From Myxococcus fulvus (lineage in GTDB: Bacteria > Myxococcota > Myxococcia > Myxococcales > Myxococcaceae), in NCBI RefSeq assembly GCF_900111765.1, contig NZ_FOIB01000002.1, positions 496,001 through 560,000 on the forward strand: a stretch of 64,000 nucleotides of DNA, in the 5' to 3' direction. Made by a program: the position numbers and the translations under genes. Below are positions 7,026 through 16,190 of this stretch, one piece after another. Below the pieces are notes generated by a model. That model worked only from the letters and a program-made list of their open reading frames with translations, made no database searches and was not told the origin of the DNA. Within the stretch, counting starts at the first letter, position 1, and every line of letters starts with the position of its first letter.

Positions 7026-8591
7026 ATGAAGACCCCCACTGCCCTCGACGCCCTGGCCGCGCAGGTGCCGCCCGCCCCCTCCCCCGCCCCCACCCCGGGC
7101 GGGGAAACCACCCAGCCCGGGACGGGCGTGCCCCCCTCGGACGGCCTCACCACGGGCGACGTGGTGGGCATCAGCGGAGCCGCCCTCTTCGCCCTGCTGA
7201 TGGTGCTGGCGGCCCGCAAGCTCTTCTTCAAGAAGCGCGCGCCCGAACCCGGCCGGAAGCCCGGCGTCCCCGTCCCGGAGAAGCCCGCGCTGCCCGCCGA
7301 GCGGCCGGAGCTGCGCGTCGAGCTGCCCCCCTCGGAGAAGGAGGCCGCCCGGCTGCGCGAGGTGGACGAGGCGCATGCCCGCGCCCAGGAGCTGGCCCGC
7401 CAGCGCGAGGAGCTCACCCGCGCGGCCCGGACCACCACGGACGCTGGCGAGCGCGCCCGGCTGGAGGAGCAGGCCCGCGCCCTCAAGGAGCGCGAGGAGG
7501 AGGAGAAGCGCGTCGAGTACCGCGCGAAGAAGGCCGCCGACGACGAGGCCCGTGAGCGGCGCAAGCGCGAGCAGGCCGAGGGCCAGCGCCTCCTGGAGGA
7601 GGAGCGTGCCCGCGAGGCCGCCGCCGTCGAGGAGGCCCGTCGTGCCGAGGAGGCCGCCGCCCGCGCCAAGGTGGACGCGGAGGCGGGCCGCACGCTGGCC
7701 CAGGGCCTGGACAAGACGAAGAGCCAGGGCTTCATGGCCCGCCTCAACGGGCTGTTCGGCTCGCAGCGCCAGGTGGACGAGTCCGTGCTGGCGGAGCTGG
7801 AGGAGATCCTCTTCACCGCGGACATCGGCGTGCGCACCGCCAGCACGCTGGTGGACGTGGCGCGCGAGAAGCTCAAGCGCAGCGAGCTGAAGGACTCCGA
7901 GCGCATCAAGGACCTCATCCGCACGGAGGTGGCGCGCATCGTCGACCTGCCGGAGCCGCGCTCGCTGGAGGGCGGCGGTCCGCCTCACGTCGTCATGGTG
8001 GTGGGCGTCAACGGCGCGGGGAAGACGACGACCATCGGCAAGCTGGCCGCGAAGCTCACTGGCGAGGGCAAGAAGGTGGTGCTGGCCGCGGGCGACACGT
8101 TCCGCGCGGCGGCCACCGAGCAGCTCGACGTGTGGGCCGAGCGCGCCAAGGCGCAGCTCGTGAAGGGCGCCGAGGGCGGAGACCCGGGCTCCGTCATCTT
8201 CGACGCCATCAAGAAGGCCCAGGCCGAGGGCGCCGACGTCGTCATCGCCGACACGGCGGGCCGGCTCCACACCAAGGCGCCGCTCATGGAGGAGCTCAAG
8301 AAGGTCAAGCGCGTCATGGACAAGGCCATGCCCGGCACGCCGCACGAGGTGCTGCTGGTGCTCGACTCCACCAACGGCCAGAACGCCATCCAGCAGGCCA
8401 AGCAGTTCCACGAGGCCGTGGGTGTCACCGCCATCGCCCTGACGAAGCTCGACGGCACCGCCAAGGGCGGCGTCATCATCGGCATCTGCGACGAGCTCAA
8501 GCTGCCCGTCGTCTGGGTGGGCGTGGGCGAGAAGGTCGCGGACCTGCGCCGCTTCGAGCCGCGCGAGTTCGTCCAGGCGCTCTTCGACTGA
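7026..8591 (+). CDS. ftsY: Signal recognition particle receptor FtsY
   Basis: FtsY is the SRP-receptor GTPase that docks ribosome-SRP complexes at the SecYEG translocon for co-translational insertion. I chose the ATG at 7026 (521 residues) because longer in-frame starts would run through the lipoprotein gene and rnpB. The N-terminus has a predicted membrane helix (about residues 46-64, VVGISGAALFALLMVLAA) followed by basic residues. The A domain then extends as a highly charged Glu/Lys/Arg/Ala coiled coil to about residue 230. The NG domain follows, with G1 GVNGAGKTT (residues 327-335), G3 DTAGR and G4 TKLDGTAKGG. E. coli FtsY lacks a true membrane helix; this one has one. No neighbour suggests an operon. 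Confidence 0.95.
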   Translation: MKTPTALDALAAQVPPAPSPAPTPGGETTQPGTGVPPSDGLTTGDVVGISGAALFALLMVLAARKLFFKKRAPEPGRKPGVPVPEKPALPAERPELRVELPPSEKEAARLREVDEAHARAQELARQREELTRAARTTTDAGERARLEEQARALKEREEEEKRVEYRAKKAADDEARERRKREQAEGQRLLEEERAREAAAVEEARRAEEAAARAKVDAEAGRTLAQGLDKTKSQGFMARLNGLFGSQRQVDESVLAELEEILFTADIGVRTASTLVDVAREKLKRSELKDSERIKDLIRTEVARIVDLPEPRSLEGGGPPHVVMVVGVNGAGKTTTIGKLAAKLTGEGKKVVLAAGDTFRAAATEQLDVWAERAKAQLVKGAEGGDPGSVIFDAIKKAQAEGADVVIADTAGRLHTKAPLMEELKKVKRVMDKAMPGTPHEVLLVLDSTNGQNAIQQAKQFHEAVGVTAIALTKLDGTAKGGVIIGICDELKLPVVWVGVGEKVADLRRFEPREFVQALFD

Positions 8592-8603
8592 AGCGCCCCG
8601 CCC

Positions 8604-10394
8604 TCACTGTCCCAACAGCGAGGGCAACAGCTGCTCGAGCAGCTCCTTGGCCTGGGCGTCCAGCGCGTCCGCGTCCAGGCCGCTGCCCGCCCCCAGGGTG
8701 TCCATCACCGAGTCCAGGTTGGGCAGGCCCAAATCGTCGTCACCGCGCGCCTCCTGCCACCAGCGCACGCGCAGCTTCTCGAGCGCCTTGCCGTTGCCGG
8801 GGCTCGCCTTGGCGAGCTCCTTGGTGAAGCACTCCTTGCACGTCCACTTGAAGCGGTACGTGTCCACGTAGGAGCGCAGGCCCTGGAAGAAGGCCGCGTC
8901 CCCCACCAGCTTGCGCGACGCGTGATGCAGCAGCGGCGCCTTGCCGTACACCAGCGCGCCGTACTCCATCTCCCCATCGAACGCGCCCGTGGGCCGGTCC
9001 GCCCGCGCGTCCTCGCCGCCCGACATCCGGTACATGTGGTACGGCGCCACCAGCGCTTCCTTGCGCATCGACTCGGCGGCCTTCTTGCCGTGCTTCCACT
9101 CGATGTAGAGCAGCGCCGCGTACTGCGCCAACGACTCGTCCACCACGGGCGCGTTGATGGGGTCCGAGCCCACCAGCCCCGCGAAGTACTGGTGCGCCAC
9201 CTCGTGCGCGACGGTGAACTCCAGCGTGCGCTCCAGCGTCTCGCCCATCTGCGCCATCGGCGCGCCCGCGCCCAGGGGCCCCAGCGCCTCCATCACTTCC
9301 TTCAGCTGCTCCAGGTCCACGTGGCCCGCCACCATCTCGAGCGGGTCCACCACGCCACGGTACAGCGACGTCGCCACGGTGATGAGGCCGGGGAACTCCA
9401 TCCCGCCCGCCCCTCCGGACAACGGCGCCTCCACCACCCGGAAGTGCGTGTACGGCAGGGGCCCCAGGCGCTTCTCGAACTCCGCCAGCGCGGACGTGGC
9501 GTACTTGAGCACGCGCTCACCCACGTCCTGGTTGCGCGCGGCGTAGTGGCTCTCCACCGTGACGCCGTTCACCGTGGCCGTGGACACCGCGTAGCCCTTG
9601 GACACGAGGATGGGGAAGTCGCGCACCGCGCCCGCGGCGAAGGCGTAGCGCACGCGGCCGTCACGCTCCGGCACCTCGCCCATGGCCGCGCCGGTGGCGT
9701 GCACCACCCAGCCCGACGGCACGGTGATGGACGCGAGCACATGGGCCGGCGCGTACAGCGCCAGGTCACCGATGCCCTGCGGCCCCGCCCACGGCTGGCC
9801 CTTGTCGTCCATCGGCGGCACCTGGGGCACCACGCCCACCAGGCTCACGAAGTCCTCCGTGATGGAGAAGGCGCCATGGTCTCCAGGGCCCTTCTTCCCA
9901 CCACCGGCGCCGCCCAGCAGTCCGCCTCCGCCCTTCTCTCCCCGGGGCACCACCGCGCGCACGGCGACGTCCAGCACCACCGCCATGCCCACGGGCATGG
10001 GCTCCGCGAGCCGGTGGCGATACAGCGTGGGCTCCGGCTGCTCCAGGACGATGGGCGCGGTGTTCATCCGCGCGTCGGACAGCACCACCCGCTTGCCCCC
10101 CAGGGCATTGGGCGTCAGCCGCAGGTAGATTTCCTTGAGGGGCTGCTCGCGCGCCAGCACCTCCACCTGCACCCGCCCGGTGGCTTCACGCGTCTCGGGG
10201 TTGACGTCGAGCTGCACCCGGTAGCGCGGCAGCTCCTCCAGGGGCCCCAGGGCCTTGGCGGCGCGCTCGCGCTCGGCGGGCTTGAGGTGCTGGAGGCTCA
10301 GCGCCACCTCCGGAGGGATTTCCGCCCGGGCCGGCTGTCCGAGGAGCAGGCACCACGACAGCAGGCTGAGCAGGGCTGGGCGCATGCCGCGCAT
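8604..10394 (-). CDS. Secreted M1-family-like zinc metallopeptidase
   Basis: A 596-residue protein with a signal peptide ending near QPARA. An N-terminal beta domain contains a cleft-like loop with GGMEFPG, the counterpart of the GAMEN motif. The gluzincin zinc site is HEVAH (His397, Glu398, His401) with the third ligand Glu420 18 residues later (DESLAQY), exactly the M1 HExxH-x18-E spacing. It is probably an exported aminopeptidase or a related M1 peptidase. The C-terminal helical part is shorter than in cytosolic M1 enzymes. The gene is convergent with ftsY (12 bases apart) and divergent from a small lipoprotein gene. MRGM allows a second start three codons in; either gives the same signal. 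Confidence 0.85.
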   Translation of the reverse strand: MRGMRPALLSLLSWCLLLGQPARAEIPPEVALSLQHLKPAERERAAKALGPLEELPRYRVQLDVNPETREATGRVQVEVLAREQPLKEIYLRLTPNALGGKRVVLSDARMNTAPIVLEQPEPTLYRHRLAEPMPVGMAVVLDVAVRAVVPRGEKGGGGLLGGAGGGKKGPGDHGAFSITEDFVSLVGVVPQVPPMDDKGQPWAGPQGIGDLALYAPAHVLASITVPSGWVVHATGAAMGEVPERDGRVRYAFAAGAVRDFPILVSKGYAVSTATVNGVTVESHYAARNQDVGERVLKYATSALAEFEKRLGPLPYTHFRVVEAPLSGGAGGMEFPGLITVATSLYRGVVDPLEMVAGHVDLEQLKEVMEALGPLGAGAPMAQMGETLERTLEFTVAHEVAHQYFAGLVGSDPINAPVVDESLAQYAALLYIEWKHGKKAAESMRKEALVAPYHMYRMSGGEDARADRPTGAFDGEMEYGALVYGKAPLLHHASRKLVGDAAFFQGLRSYVDTYRFKWTCKECFTKELAKASPGNGKALEKLRVRWWQEARGDDDLGLPNLDSVMDTLGAGSGLDADALDAQAKELLEQLLPSLLGQ

Positions 10395-10438
10395 GCTAAT
10401 TGACCCGGGCCACCACGGCTCGTCTAGCCTTGCGGGAC

Positions 10439-11026
10439 ATGCACTCTCGAACGCTCCTGCTGGCCGCCACCCTGGGGTGGATGGCGTGCGCGCGCAACGT
10501 CCCCGCGCCCACCGCCGCCCCGACGCCCCGCTCCGTCCGCCTCATCATGGACACGCCCCCCCAGGAGACGGAGACCCTGGACAAGGTGCGAGAGGACGTG
10601 GAGGTGGACACGGACGAGGGCGAGCGCACGCCCCGCGTCGTCACCTTCGGCGAGACGCCCGTGCTCCAGCGCGACGGCATGCGCGCGCGGCTCTACGGGG
10701 ACGCGAAGGGCACGCTCGGCATCAGCGTGGACAACTTCCTGCTGTTCGAGGTGACCGACGCCAAGGGCCAGGTGAAGCGCCGCGCCGTGGTGGGCTTCAC
10801 CGAGAGCGTCCACCTGGGCAACGAGCAGGTGGACAACGTGGGGCGCCGGGCCTTCACCTTCGAGCCGGGAGAGGTGGACCTCACGGAGTTCCTGCCGGAG
10901 TCCGAGCCCTTCAAGGTGCGCACCACCGTGCTGGACACCTGGGGCGTGGGGCGCGTGTCGGACGTGTACCTGGTCCTCTCCGCGCCGGAGGCCCGCGCCG
11001 TCGAGGACGACCTGCGCGGGGAGTGA
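10439..11026 (+). CDS. Hypothetical lipoprotein, 195 residues
   Basis: I chose the ATG at 10439, which gives MHSRTLLLAATLGWMAC, a short signal with a WMAC lipobox. An upstream ATG at 10400 would put 13 residues in front of the signal. The mature protein has an acidic segment (DEGERTPRVVTF) and a beta-rich region with KGTLGISVDNFLLFEV and VRTTVLDTWGVGRVSD. I recognise no family. The gene stands between two minus-strand genes, about 44 bases after the M1 peptidase start on the other strand, so the two may share a divergent control region. Confidence 0.7.
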   Translation: MHSRTLLLAATLGWMACARNVPAPTAAPTPRSVRLIMDTPPQETETLDKVREDVEVDTDEGERTPRVVTFGETPVLQRDGMRARLYGDAKGTLGISVDNFLLFEVTDAKGQVKRRAVVGFTESVHLGNEQVDNVGRRAFTFEPGEVDLTEFLPESEPFKVRTTVLDTWGVGRVSDVYLVLSAPEARAVEDDLRGE

Positions 11027-11074
11027 GCCGCCGGGGCCGCGCCCCCCGTCGAGGGGACGCAGCCTCCCGGGAGG

Positions 11075-12157
11075 CTAGAAGCGCAGCCCGCCCACGGGCG
11101 CCAGCTTCTGCGCGCCGCCGTTGCCGCGCACCGGGCGGATACCGCCCAGGGTGACGTCGCAGGGGCCGCCACAGGCCGTCCTGGGGTCCGCCTTGGTGAT
11201 GCCCGGGTCCTTCGTCGCCATCACCGCGCCCACGGTGCCCGCGGCCACGACTGCACCCACGCCGGCCCAGACGTACCAACGGCCGTACCAGGGCTTGCTG
11301 GAGCCCTCCAGCTCGGCGTCCGGCGACCTCTCGTTGAAGGCCAGGGCCGGGTTGTAGTCGTCCTGCGGCGACGTGGTGGACGGGTCCAGCACGGGGTTTA
11401 CGGGCACGTCCTCGCGCGGCGTGTTGCTCGCCACCGCGGTGTCCACCAGGGGCCGCATCTTGCCCACCAGTTCGTAGTTGGTGCCGGCCAGCACGTTGAT
11501 GCGCTGGATGTCGGGGCGGAAGCCCTCGGCGCGGAACTCGATTTCACGCGAGCCGGGCTTGAGCAGGATGTCGCTCAGGGGCACCGTGCCCACCTCGACG
11601 TCGTCCACCAGGACCTTGGTGCCGGCCACGTCGGAGATGGCGCGCGCGAAGCCCATGGTGGCCACCAGCGCGACCTTCACGTCCTGCGTCGAGCCCTCCT
11701 TCACGGTGAACCGGCGCGTGTAGTCCTCGTAGCCGGCCTTGCGCACCACGAGCAGGTGGTCGCCGGGCGCCACGGGCACCGTCATGGGCGTGGCCGACAG
11801 CGCGCCCGCGTCGCGGCCATCCAGCGTCAGCCGCGCGCCCCGGACACCCCCGGCGATGACGACGGCGAGCTCCGTCTTCACCGGCGCCAGGGGCGCCAGC
11901 AGGCTGTCATCCGGCGGCGGGATGTTCTTCTTCTTCGAGCCCTTGGCGGTGGCGGCGGGCTTGGCGGCCTTCGGCGGCTTCTTCGCCGCCGCCTTCTCCG
12001 CCTTCTTCTTCTTCACCACCTTCGGCTTGGCCGGCTTCTTCGTCGCCGACTTCGACGGCGTGAGTGGAGCGAGCAGGTCGTCGGCCTGAGCGAGCGCGGA
12101 GGACGGTGCCGCCAGGATGGCCACCAGCGAAAAGAGGACGAGGCGTCGAATGCTCAT
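11075..12157 (-). CDS. PEGA-domain periplasmic protein with Lys-rich linker
   Basis: I chose the ATG at 12157 (360 residues) because it places a clean signal peptide (MSIRRLVLFSLVAIL...ALAQA) at the N-terminus. The ATG at 12220 adds 21 unrelated residues. The mature N-terminal part is extremely Lys/Ala/Pro-rich (KKKKAEKAAAKKPPKAAK), followed by PEGA-like strands: a RGARLTLDGRDAG-type turn, LVVRKAGYEDYTRR and a second VDDVEVGTVPLSD unit. Near the C-terminus is a hydrophobic segment (VWAGVGAVVAAGTVGAVMA) that probably anchors it in a membrane. PEGA domains are common in myxobacterial envelope proteins and often bind peptidoglycan or polysaccharide, but no function is known here. Confidence 0.75.
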   Translation of the reverse strand: MSIRRLVLFSLVAILAAPSSALAQADDLLAPLTPSKSATKKPAKPKVVKKKKAEKAAAKKPPKAAKPAATAKGSKKKNIPPPDDSLLAPLAPVKTELAVVIAGGVRGARLTLDGRDAGALSATPMTVPVAPGDHLLVVRKAGYEDYTRRFTVKEGSTQDVKVALVATMGFARAISDVAGTKVLVDDVEVGTVPLSDILLKPGSREIEFRAEGFRPDIQRINVLAGTNYELVGKMRPLVDTAVASNTPREDVPVNPVLDPSTTSPQDDYNPALAFNERSPDAELEGSSKPWYGRWYVWAGVGAVVAAGTVGAVMATKDPGITKADPRTACGGPCDVTLGGIRPVRGNGGAQKLAPVGGLRF

Positions 12158-12240
12158 GACGGTCCGAAGGTTAGAGAGTCGTCCAAGGGGAATCAAACGA
12201 AGTCCCGCTCGCACGTCCATTCAGCCAATATCCGCGCCCC

Positions 12241-12762
12241 ATGCACCGCGCCCTGCCATCGCTGGCCCTCGGCTTCAGTGTCCTCTGCCTCACGGCGTGC
12301 CCCGCCAAGGCGCCTCCCACCCTGGAGACGCGCTCCCCACCTCCACCGCCCATCCGCGTTCCTCCCGGCTGTGAAAGCAGCCAGGCGGGCGAGTACCGCC
12401 ACGAGGAGAACCCGGCGTTCCGCTACCGGGGCGAGGAGGACGGAGGCACGCTGACGCTGGCCGTGGTGCGCGCGCTCACGGACACGGACGCGGGCACCGA
12501 CTCCAGCGGGGCGAGCATCGTCCTGCAGCGCACACCGGGCGGCTTCGTCGGAGAGACGCGCGCCACGGGCTTCACGGGTTCGGGCGCACCCTGCCCCGTC
12601 GCGTTCCCCACGGAGCTGGTGGCGTGCGACGACGCGGGCCTCACGCTGCGCGCGGTGGCCAGCACGTCCATCGACGAGGGCTGCCAGCCCTCCCGCACCG
12701 GACCTCCGCCCGTGCGCCTCAAGCAGGTGCTGCTGCGGGAGACGCCGGACGCGGGCCCCTGA
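12241..12762 (+). CDS. Hypothetical lipoprotein, 173 residues
   Basis: It starts MHRALPSLALGFSVLCLTAC, a signal peptide with a CLTAC lipobox. The mature part has four cysteines (PPGCESSQ, APCPV, VACDD, DEGCQPS), consistent with two disulfides in the periplasm, and several short beta strands. I recognise no family. It is divergent from the PEGA protein gene with an 83-base gap that must hold both promoters, and convergent with the glycosyltransferase gene downstream. Confidence 0.7.
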   Translation: MHRALPSLALGFSVLCLTACPAKAPPTLETRSPPPPPIRVPPGCESSQAGEYRHEENPAFRYRGEEDGGTLTLAVVRALTDTDAGTDSSGASIVLQRTPGGFVGETRATGFTGSGAPCPVAFPTELVACDDAGLTLRAVASTSIDEGCQPSRTGPPPVRLKQVLLRETPDAGP

Positions 12763-12829
12763 AGGCCCCGACGCCCGGCTTCGAGTCACGCCCCGGAAGA
12801 GACCTCCCGGGGCGTGGACCACCGTCACC

Positions 12830-14353
12830 TCAGGCGGCGCGGCGCGCCTGCTCCTCGGCGCCGTTGACGGCGGGAGCGGCGTCACTGAGCTTCACGCGGC
12901 CCGCGAACCCCTGCATCAGGCTGGAGACGCCCACGTACAGGAAGCCCGCCTGGAACAGGATGATGAAGGGCAGCGACGTGTAGATGCGCGCGTCGATGGC
13001 GAACCACAGCGCCCCGGTGAAGTACGCCGCGAAGAGCAGCTCCACCACCGGCATCAGCGTCTTGCTGCCGCGGTAGGCCTTCTTCACCGCGACGACCTTC
13101 TTGCCCTCGGCGCCCGTCTTCGGCGTGCGGGCGAAGCCCGACTGCTGGTTGAGCAGCGCCTCCGCCACGGCCTTGGCGTTGTTGATGGCCAGGCCGATGC
13201 CCAGGCTCATCAGGAACGGCAGGTACTTCACCCGCTCCCAGCCCTTCACGCCCCGCTCGCGCTGCGCGGCCACGTAGAAGAAGCACACGCTCGCCGTCGC
13301 GGACACGAAGAAGGGCAGGTCCAGGAACAGCGTGCCGTACAGGCCGTGCTGGAAGCGCACCACCATGCTGATGGGCATCAGCACCGACAGCAGCACCATC
13401 AACAGATAGGCCATGTTGTTGGTGAGGTGGAAGAACGCCTCGCGCTTCACCACCAGCGGCAGGTCGCTCTTGAGGATGGTGGGGAGCAGCTTCTTCGCCG
13501 TCTGGATGGAGCCCTTGGCCCAGCGGTGCTGCTGGCTCTTGAAGGCGTTCATGTCCACCGGCACCTCGGCCGGGGAGATGACCTCCGGGAGGAACACGAA
13601 CTGCCAACCCTTGAGCTGGGCGCGGTAGCTCAGGTCCAAATCCTCGGTCAGCGTGTCGTGCTGCCAGCCGCCCGCGTCCGCGATGGTGCCCCGGCGCCAG
13701 ATGCCGGCGGTGCCGTTGAAGTTGAAGAAGCAGCCGGAGCGGTTGCGCGCCGTGTGCTCGATGATGAAGTGGCCGTCCAGGAAGATGCTCTGGGCCTGCG
13801 TGAGGATGGAGAACTCACGGTTGAGGTGGCCCCAGCGCACCTGCACCATGCCCACCTTCGCGTCGGAGAAGAACGGCACCGTGCGCAGCAGGAAGTCGGG
13901 GCTCGGCACGAAGTCCGCGTCGAACACGGCGACGAACTCGCCGCGCGCCGACTTGAGGCCGTTCTCCAGCGCGCCCGCCTTGAAGCCCTCGCGGTTGACG
14001 CGGTGGATGTAGACGATGTCATGGCCCTTCTGGCGGTGACGCTCCACGCACGCCCGGGCGATGCCACACGTCTCGTCCGTCGAGTCGTCGAGGACCTGGA
14101 TCTCCAGGAGGTCGCGCGGGTAGTCGATGCGGCACACCGACTCCACCAGGCGCTCCACCACGTACGTCTCGTTGAAGATGGGCAGCTGGATGGTGACGCG
14201 AGGCAGCTCCTTCAGGGAGCCCTTGGGCGTCGGCAGCTTGAACTTGTGCCGGTAGTACAGGAACGCCATCCGGTACCTGTGCGAGCCGTAGACCGCCAGC
14301 ACGCACAGGACGCTGAAATAGACGCCCAGGAAGATGATCTCGACGGTGGTCAT
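12830..14353 (-). CDS. Membrane glycosyltransferase family 2, cellulose-synthase-like
   Basis: A 507-residue integral membrane processive beta-glycosyltransferase. An N-terminal membrane helix is followed by a cytosolic GT-A domain with the family's aspartates: VLDDSTDET (substrate site), FDADFVP (metal-binding DxD equivalent) and LTEDLDLS (catalytic-base region). It ends in QQHRW, the QxxRW motif that binds the acceptor in cellulose, curdlan and mannan synthases. Further membrane helices follow (LTNNMAYLLMVLLSVLMPISM, then two or three more). The C-terminal tail is Ala-rich. No c-di-GMP-binding PilZ domain is visible. The single-gene context without export or sugar-supply partners leaves the polymer unknown; glucan or glucomannan synthases of this type exist. 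Confidence 0.9.
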   Translation of the reverse strand: MTTVEIIFLGVYFSVLCVLAVYGSHRYRMAFLYYRHKFKLPTPKGSLKELPRVTIQLPIFNETYVVERLVESVCRIDYPRDLLEIQVLDDSTDETCGIARACVERHRQKGHDIVYIHRVNREGFKAGALENGLKSARGEFVAVFDADFVPSPDFLLRTVPFFSDAKVGMVQVRWGHLNREFSILTQAQSIFLDGHFIIEHTARNRSGCFFNFNGTAGIWRRGTIADAGGWQHDTLTEDLDLSYRAQLKGWQFVFLPEVISPAEVPVDMNAFKSQQHRWAKGSIQTAKKLLPTILKSDLPLVVKREAFFHLTNNMAYLLMVLLSVLMPISMVVRFQHGLYGTLFLDLPFFVSATASVCFFYVAAQRERGVKGWERVKYLPFLMSLGIGLAINNAKAVAEALLNQQSGFARTPKTGAEGKKVVAVKKAYRGSKTLMPVVELLFAAYFTGALWFAIDARIYTSLPFIILFQAGFLYVGVSSLMQGFAGRVKLSDAAPAVNGAEEQARRAA

Positions 14354-14680
14354 CGGTGACGCTCAGCCCCTCCCGCACGGCCCCCGTGGCCCGCGGTCCT
14401 TCCATACGCGGCGGCTCCGGAATCCCGTCCTCACGCCGACCGCCGCCTCCTGGGTCCGCTGAGCCCCCGCCCCGTATGTGCCCGAAAAGACAAGGGTTTG
14501 ACCTTCCGGGACTGATCGCGCCGGACAATAGGGAGGCGTCAAGGACGTGTCAAATTATTCCCCGAATTTGAACGTTCTGTTCAGGTCCATCGTGACCCAC
14601 CGCGTCGGAGCGGGTCACGAGGGCCTGGCAGAACGCCCTGGGGAGCCGGGCAGGCGGCCTGGGGCTGTTCAGGCGTCGCT
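14354..14680. other. 327-base intergenic region with one inverted repeat
   Basis: Between the glycosyltransferase start (upstream part) and the stop of the Ala-Ala ligase gene. It holds GTGACCC (14592-14598) and its inverse GGGTCAC (14612-14618), separated by 13 bases, near the 3' end of ddl, which could act as a weak transcript-end hairpin; no T run follows. The part near 14540-14580 is AT-rich (AAATTATTCCCCGAATTT). No reading frame of confidence and no RNA gene are seen. Confidence 0.35.
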
Positions 14681-15661
14681 TCAGCTGACGGCGCGGCGGG
14701 GCTCGTCGACGACGGGAGCGGGCGTGACTTCGGGCGCGTCCAGGATACCGGCCTCGTCGCGCGTCGCCAGCGCCAGGATGCGCTCGACGAGCTCCGGGAA
14801 GTCCAGGCCCGCGTGGCCGGCAATCTTGGACAGGAGGCTGGTGGGGGTGAAGCCGGGCAGCGTGTTGACCTCCAGCACCACGTCGTTGTCGGTGTCCGAG
14901 CACAGCAGGTCCACCCGCGCGTAGCCCCGGCAGCCCAGGGCGCGGTACGCGGCGAGCGCCAGCGCCTCCACGTTGGCCACGCGCGTGGCGGACAGCCGGG
15001 GCGGCAGGAAGTAGCGGGCGCCGCCCTTGTACTTGGCCTCGAAGTCGAAGCCCTCGCGCGGCGTGGCCACCTCGCAGCTGCCCAGCACCGCGTCGCCGAG
15101 GATGCCCACCGTCACCTCGCGCCCGGACACGAAGCGCTCCACCAGCACCTCGCCCCCGAAGCGGCACGCCTGGGCCACCGCCTGGGCGAGCTCCTGGGGC
15201 TCGCGCACCACGCTCAGGCCCACCGAGGAGCCGCCACAGGCGGGCTTCACCACGCAGGGGAAGCCCAAATCGCCATGCAGCTGTGGGGCGCGCGCCGCGT
15301 CGTCGCGGCCCACGCGGTACCCCTGGGGCGTGGGCAGGTTGTGCAGCCGGAAGAGCTTCTTGGCGAAGGGCTTGTTCATCGCCAGCGCGGACGCCAGGAC
15401 GCCCGAGCCCGTGTACGGCAGCTCCAGCAGCTCCAGGAGCCCCTGCACGCGGCCATCCTCGCCCATGCGCCCGTGCAGCGCGATGAAGGCCACGTCCAGC
15501 TCGGCGGCCCGCAGCGCGCGGTCCAGGCCCGGCCCCGCGAATATCCGGGTGACGTGGTGGCCGCGGGACTCGAGCGCCGCCACCACGGCCTCTCCGCTCT
15601 TGAGCGAAATCTCCCGCTCCTCACCCCACCCGCCCATCAGCACTCCGACGCGCTTGCCCAT
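14681..15661 (-). CDS. ddl: D-alanine--D-alanine ligase
   Basis: It joins two D-alanines with ATP to make the dipeptide end of the peptidoglycan precursor. The start at 15661 gives MGKRVGVLMGGWGEER, the normal N-terminus with the GG-x-E-x-x loop; longer starts exist but add no conserved sequence. The protein is 326 residues (usual 300-350) with an ATP-grasp fold. Visible parts are FIALHGRMGEDG, the LPYTGSGVLASALAMNK region, FPCVVKPACGGSSVG (ATP binding), EVTVGILGD, and a LEVNTLPGFTP loop with the Glu-x-Asn metal site. The tail (VVDEPRRAVS) is a short extension. The gene is probably monocistronic. Confidence 0.93.
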   Translation of the reverse strand: MGKRVGVLMGGWGEEREISLKSGEAVVAALESRGHHVTRIFAGPGLDRALRAAELDVAFIALHGRMGEDGRVQGLLELLELPYTGSGVLASALAMNKPFAKKLFRLHNLPTPQGYRVGRDDAARAPQLHGDLGFPCVVKPACGGSSVGLSVVREPQELAQAVAQACRFGGEVLVERFVSGREVTVGILGDAVLGSCEVATPREGFDFEAKYKGGARYFLPPRLSATRVANVEALALAAYRALGCRGYARVDLLCSDTDNDVVLEVNTLPGFTPTSLLSKIAGHAGLDFPELVERILALATRDEAGILDAPEVTPAPVVDEPRRAVS

Positions 15662-15879
15662 GTCGATGAAACCCTCCGTGGGCTCACGACAGAGCACGGC
15701 GGATGCCAACCCCACCCCGCGGGGTGGGACACAGGCGTCCAGGCCACGCTTCCCGAGTGGAGACGCGGGGTTGCGAGGACGAGAGGGCGGCCAGGCGGGC
15801 GTGTCCGCGCGGACGCGGCGCGGCAGCCCGGCCACGCGGAGCAAGGGGCTGTAGGAACTACCGCCCCTCGCGCCCGCGA

Positions 15880-16188
15880 CTACAAGCCGCCGTCACCCGT
15901 TCCCGCGTCCACGGGACCCGGGCCCGGGACAGGGCCGGCGTCGCCACCCGCGTCCGGGGTGCCGGAGTCGGTGCCGGCGTCCGGGGTGCCCGCGTCGGTG
16001 CCACCGTCGGAAGGCCGAGGGGTGTCGTCCGCGGTGCAGCTGCCGTCCTTGCAGACGTAGTTCTCCAGGCACTGGTTGCGGTCATCGCAGGGCTGACCCT
16101 CCTCGTCGAAGTCGACCAGGAGGCTGCACGCGGACAGGCCCAGGGAGAGGGCCGCCATGGGGATGAGCAAACGAAGGGGACGTCGCAT
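15880..16188 (-). CDS. Small Cys-rich lipoprotein with Asp-Ala-Gly repeats
   Basis: A 102-residue lipoprotein with a signal peptide and LSAC lipobox. The mature part holds a short cysteine module (QPCDDRNQCLENYVCKDGSCTADD, split as Cys-x6-Cys-x5-Cys-x4-Cys). A low-complexity tail with four PDAGT/DSGTPDAGG-type repeats follows. This is a common layout in myxobacterial lipoproteins: a small disulfide-rich head on a flexible DAG-rich spacer. Function unknown. It lies two bases from the stop of the next PEGA gene in the same direction, so the two are probably co-transcribed. Confidence 0.75.
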   Translation of the reverse strand: MRRPLRLLIPMAALSLGLSACSLLVDFDEEGQPCDDRNQCLENYVCKDGSCTADDTPRPSDGGTDAGTPDAGTDSGTPDAGGDAGPVPGPGPVDAGTGDGGL

Positions 16189-16190
16189 GG

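Noticed and set aside
14497..14530. A plus-strand promoter-like pair TTGACC...GACAAT.
   Set aside because: The spacer is 20 bases and no gene follows on the plus strand.
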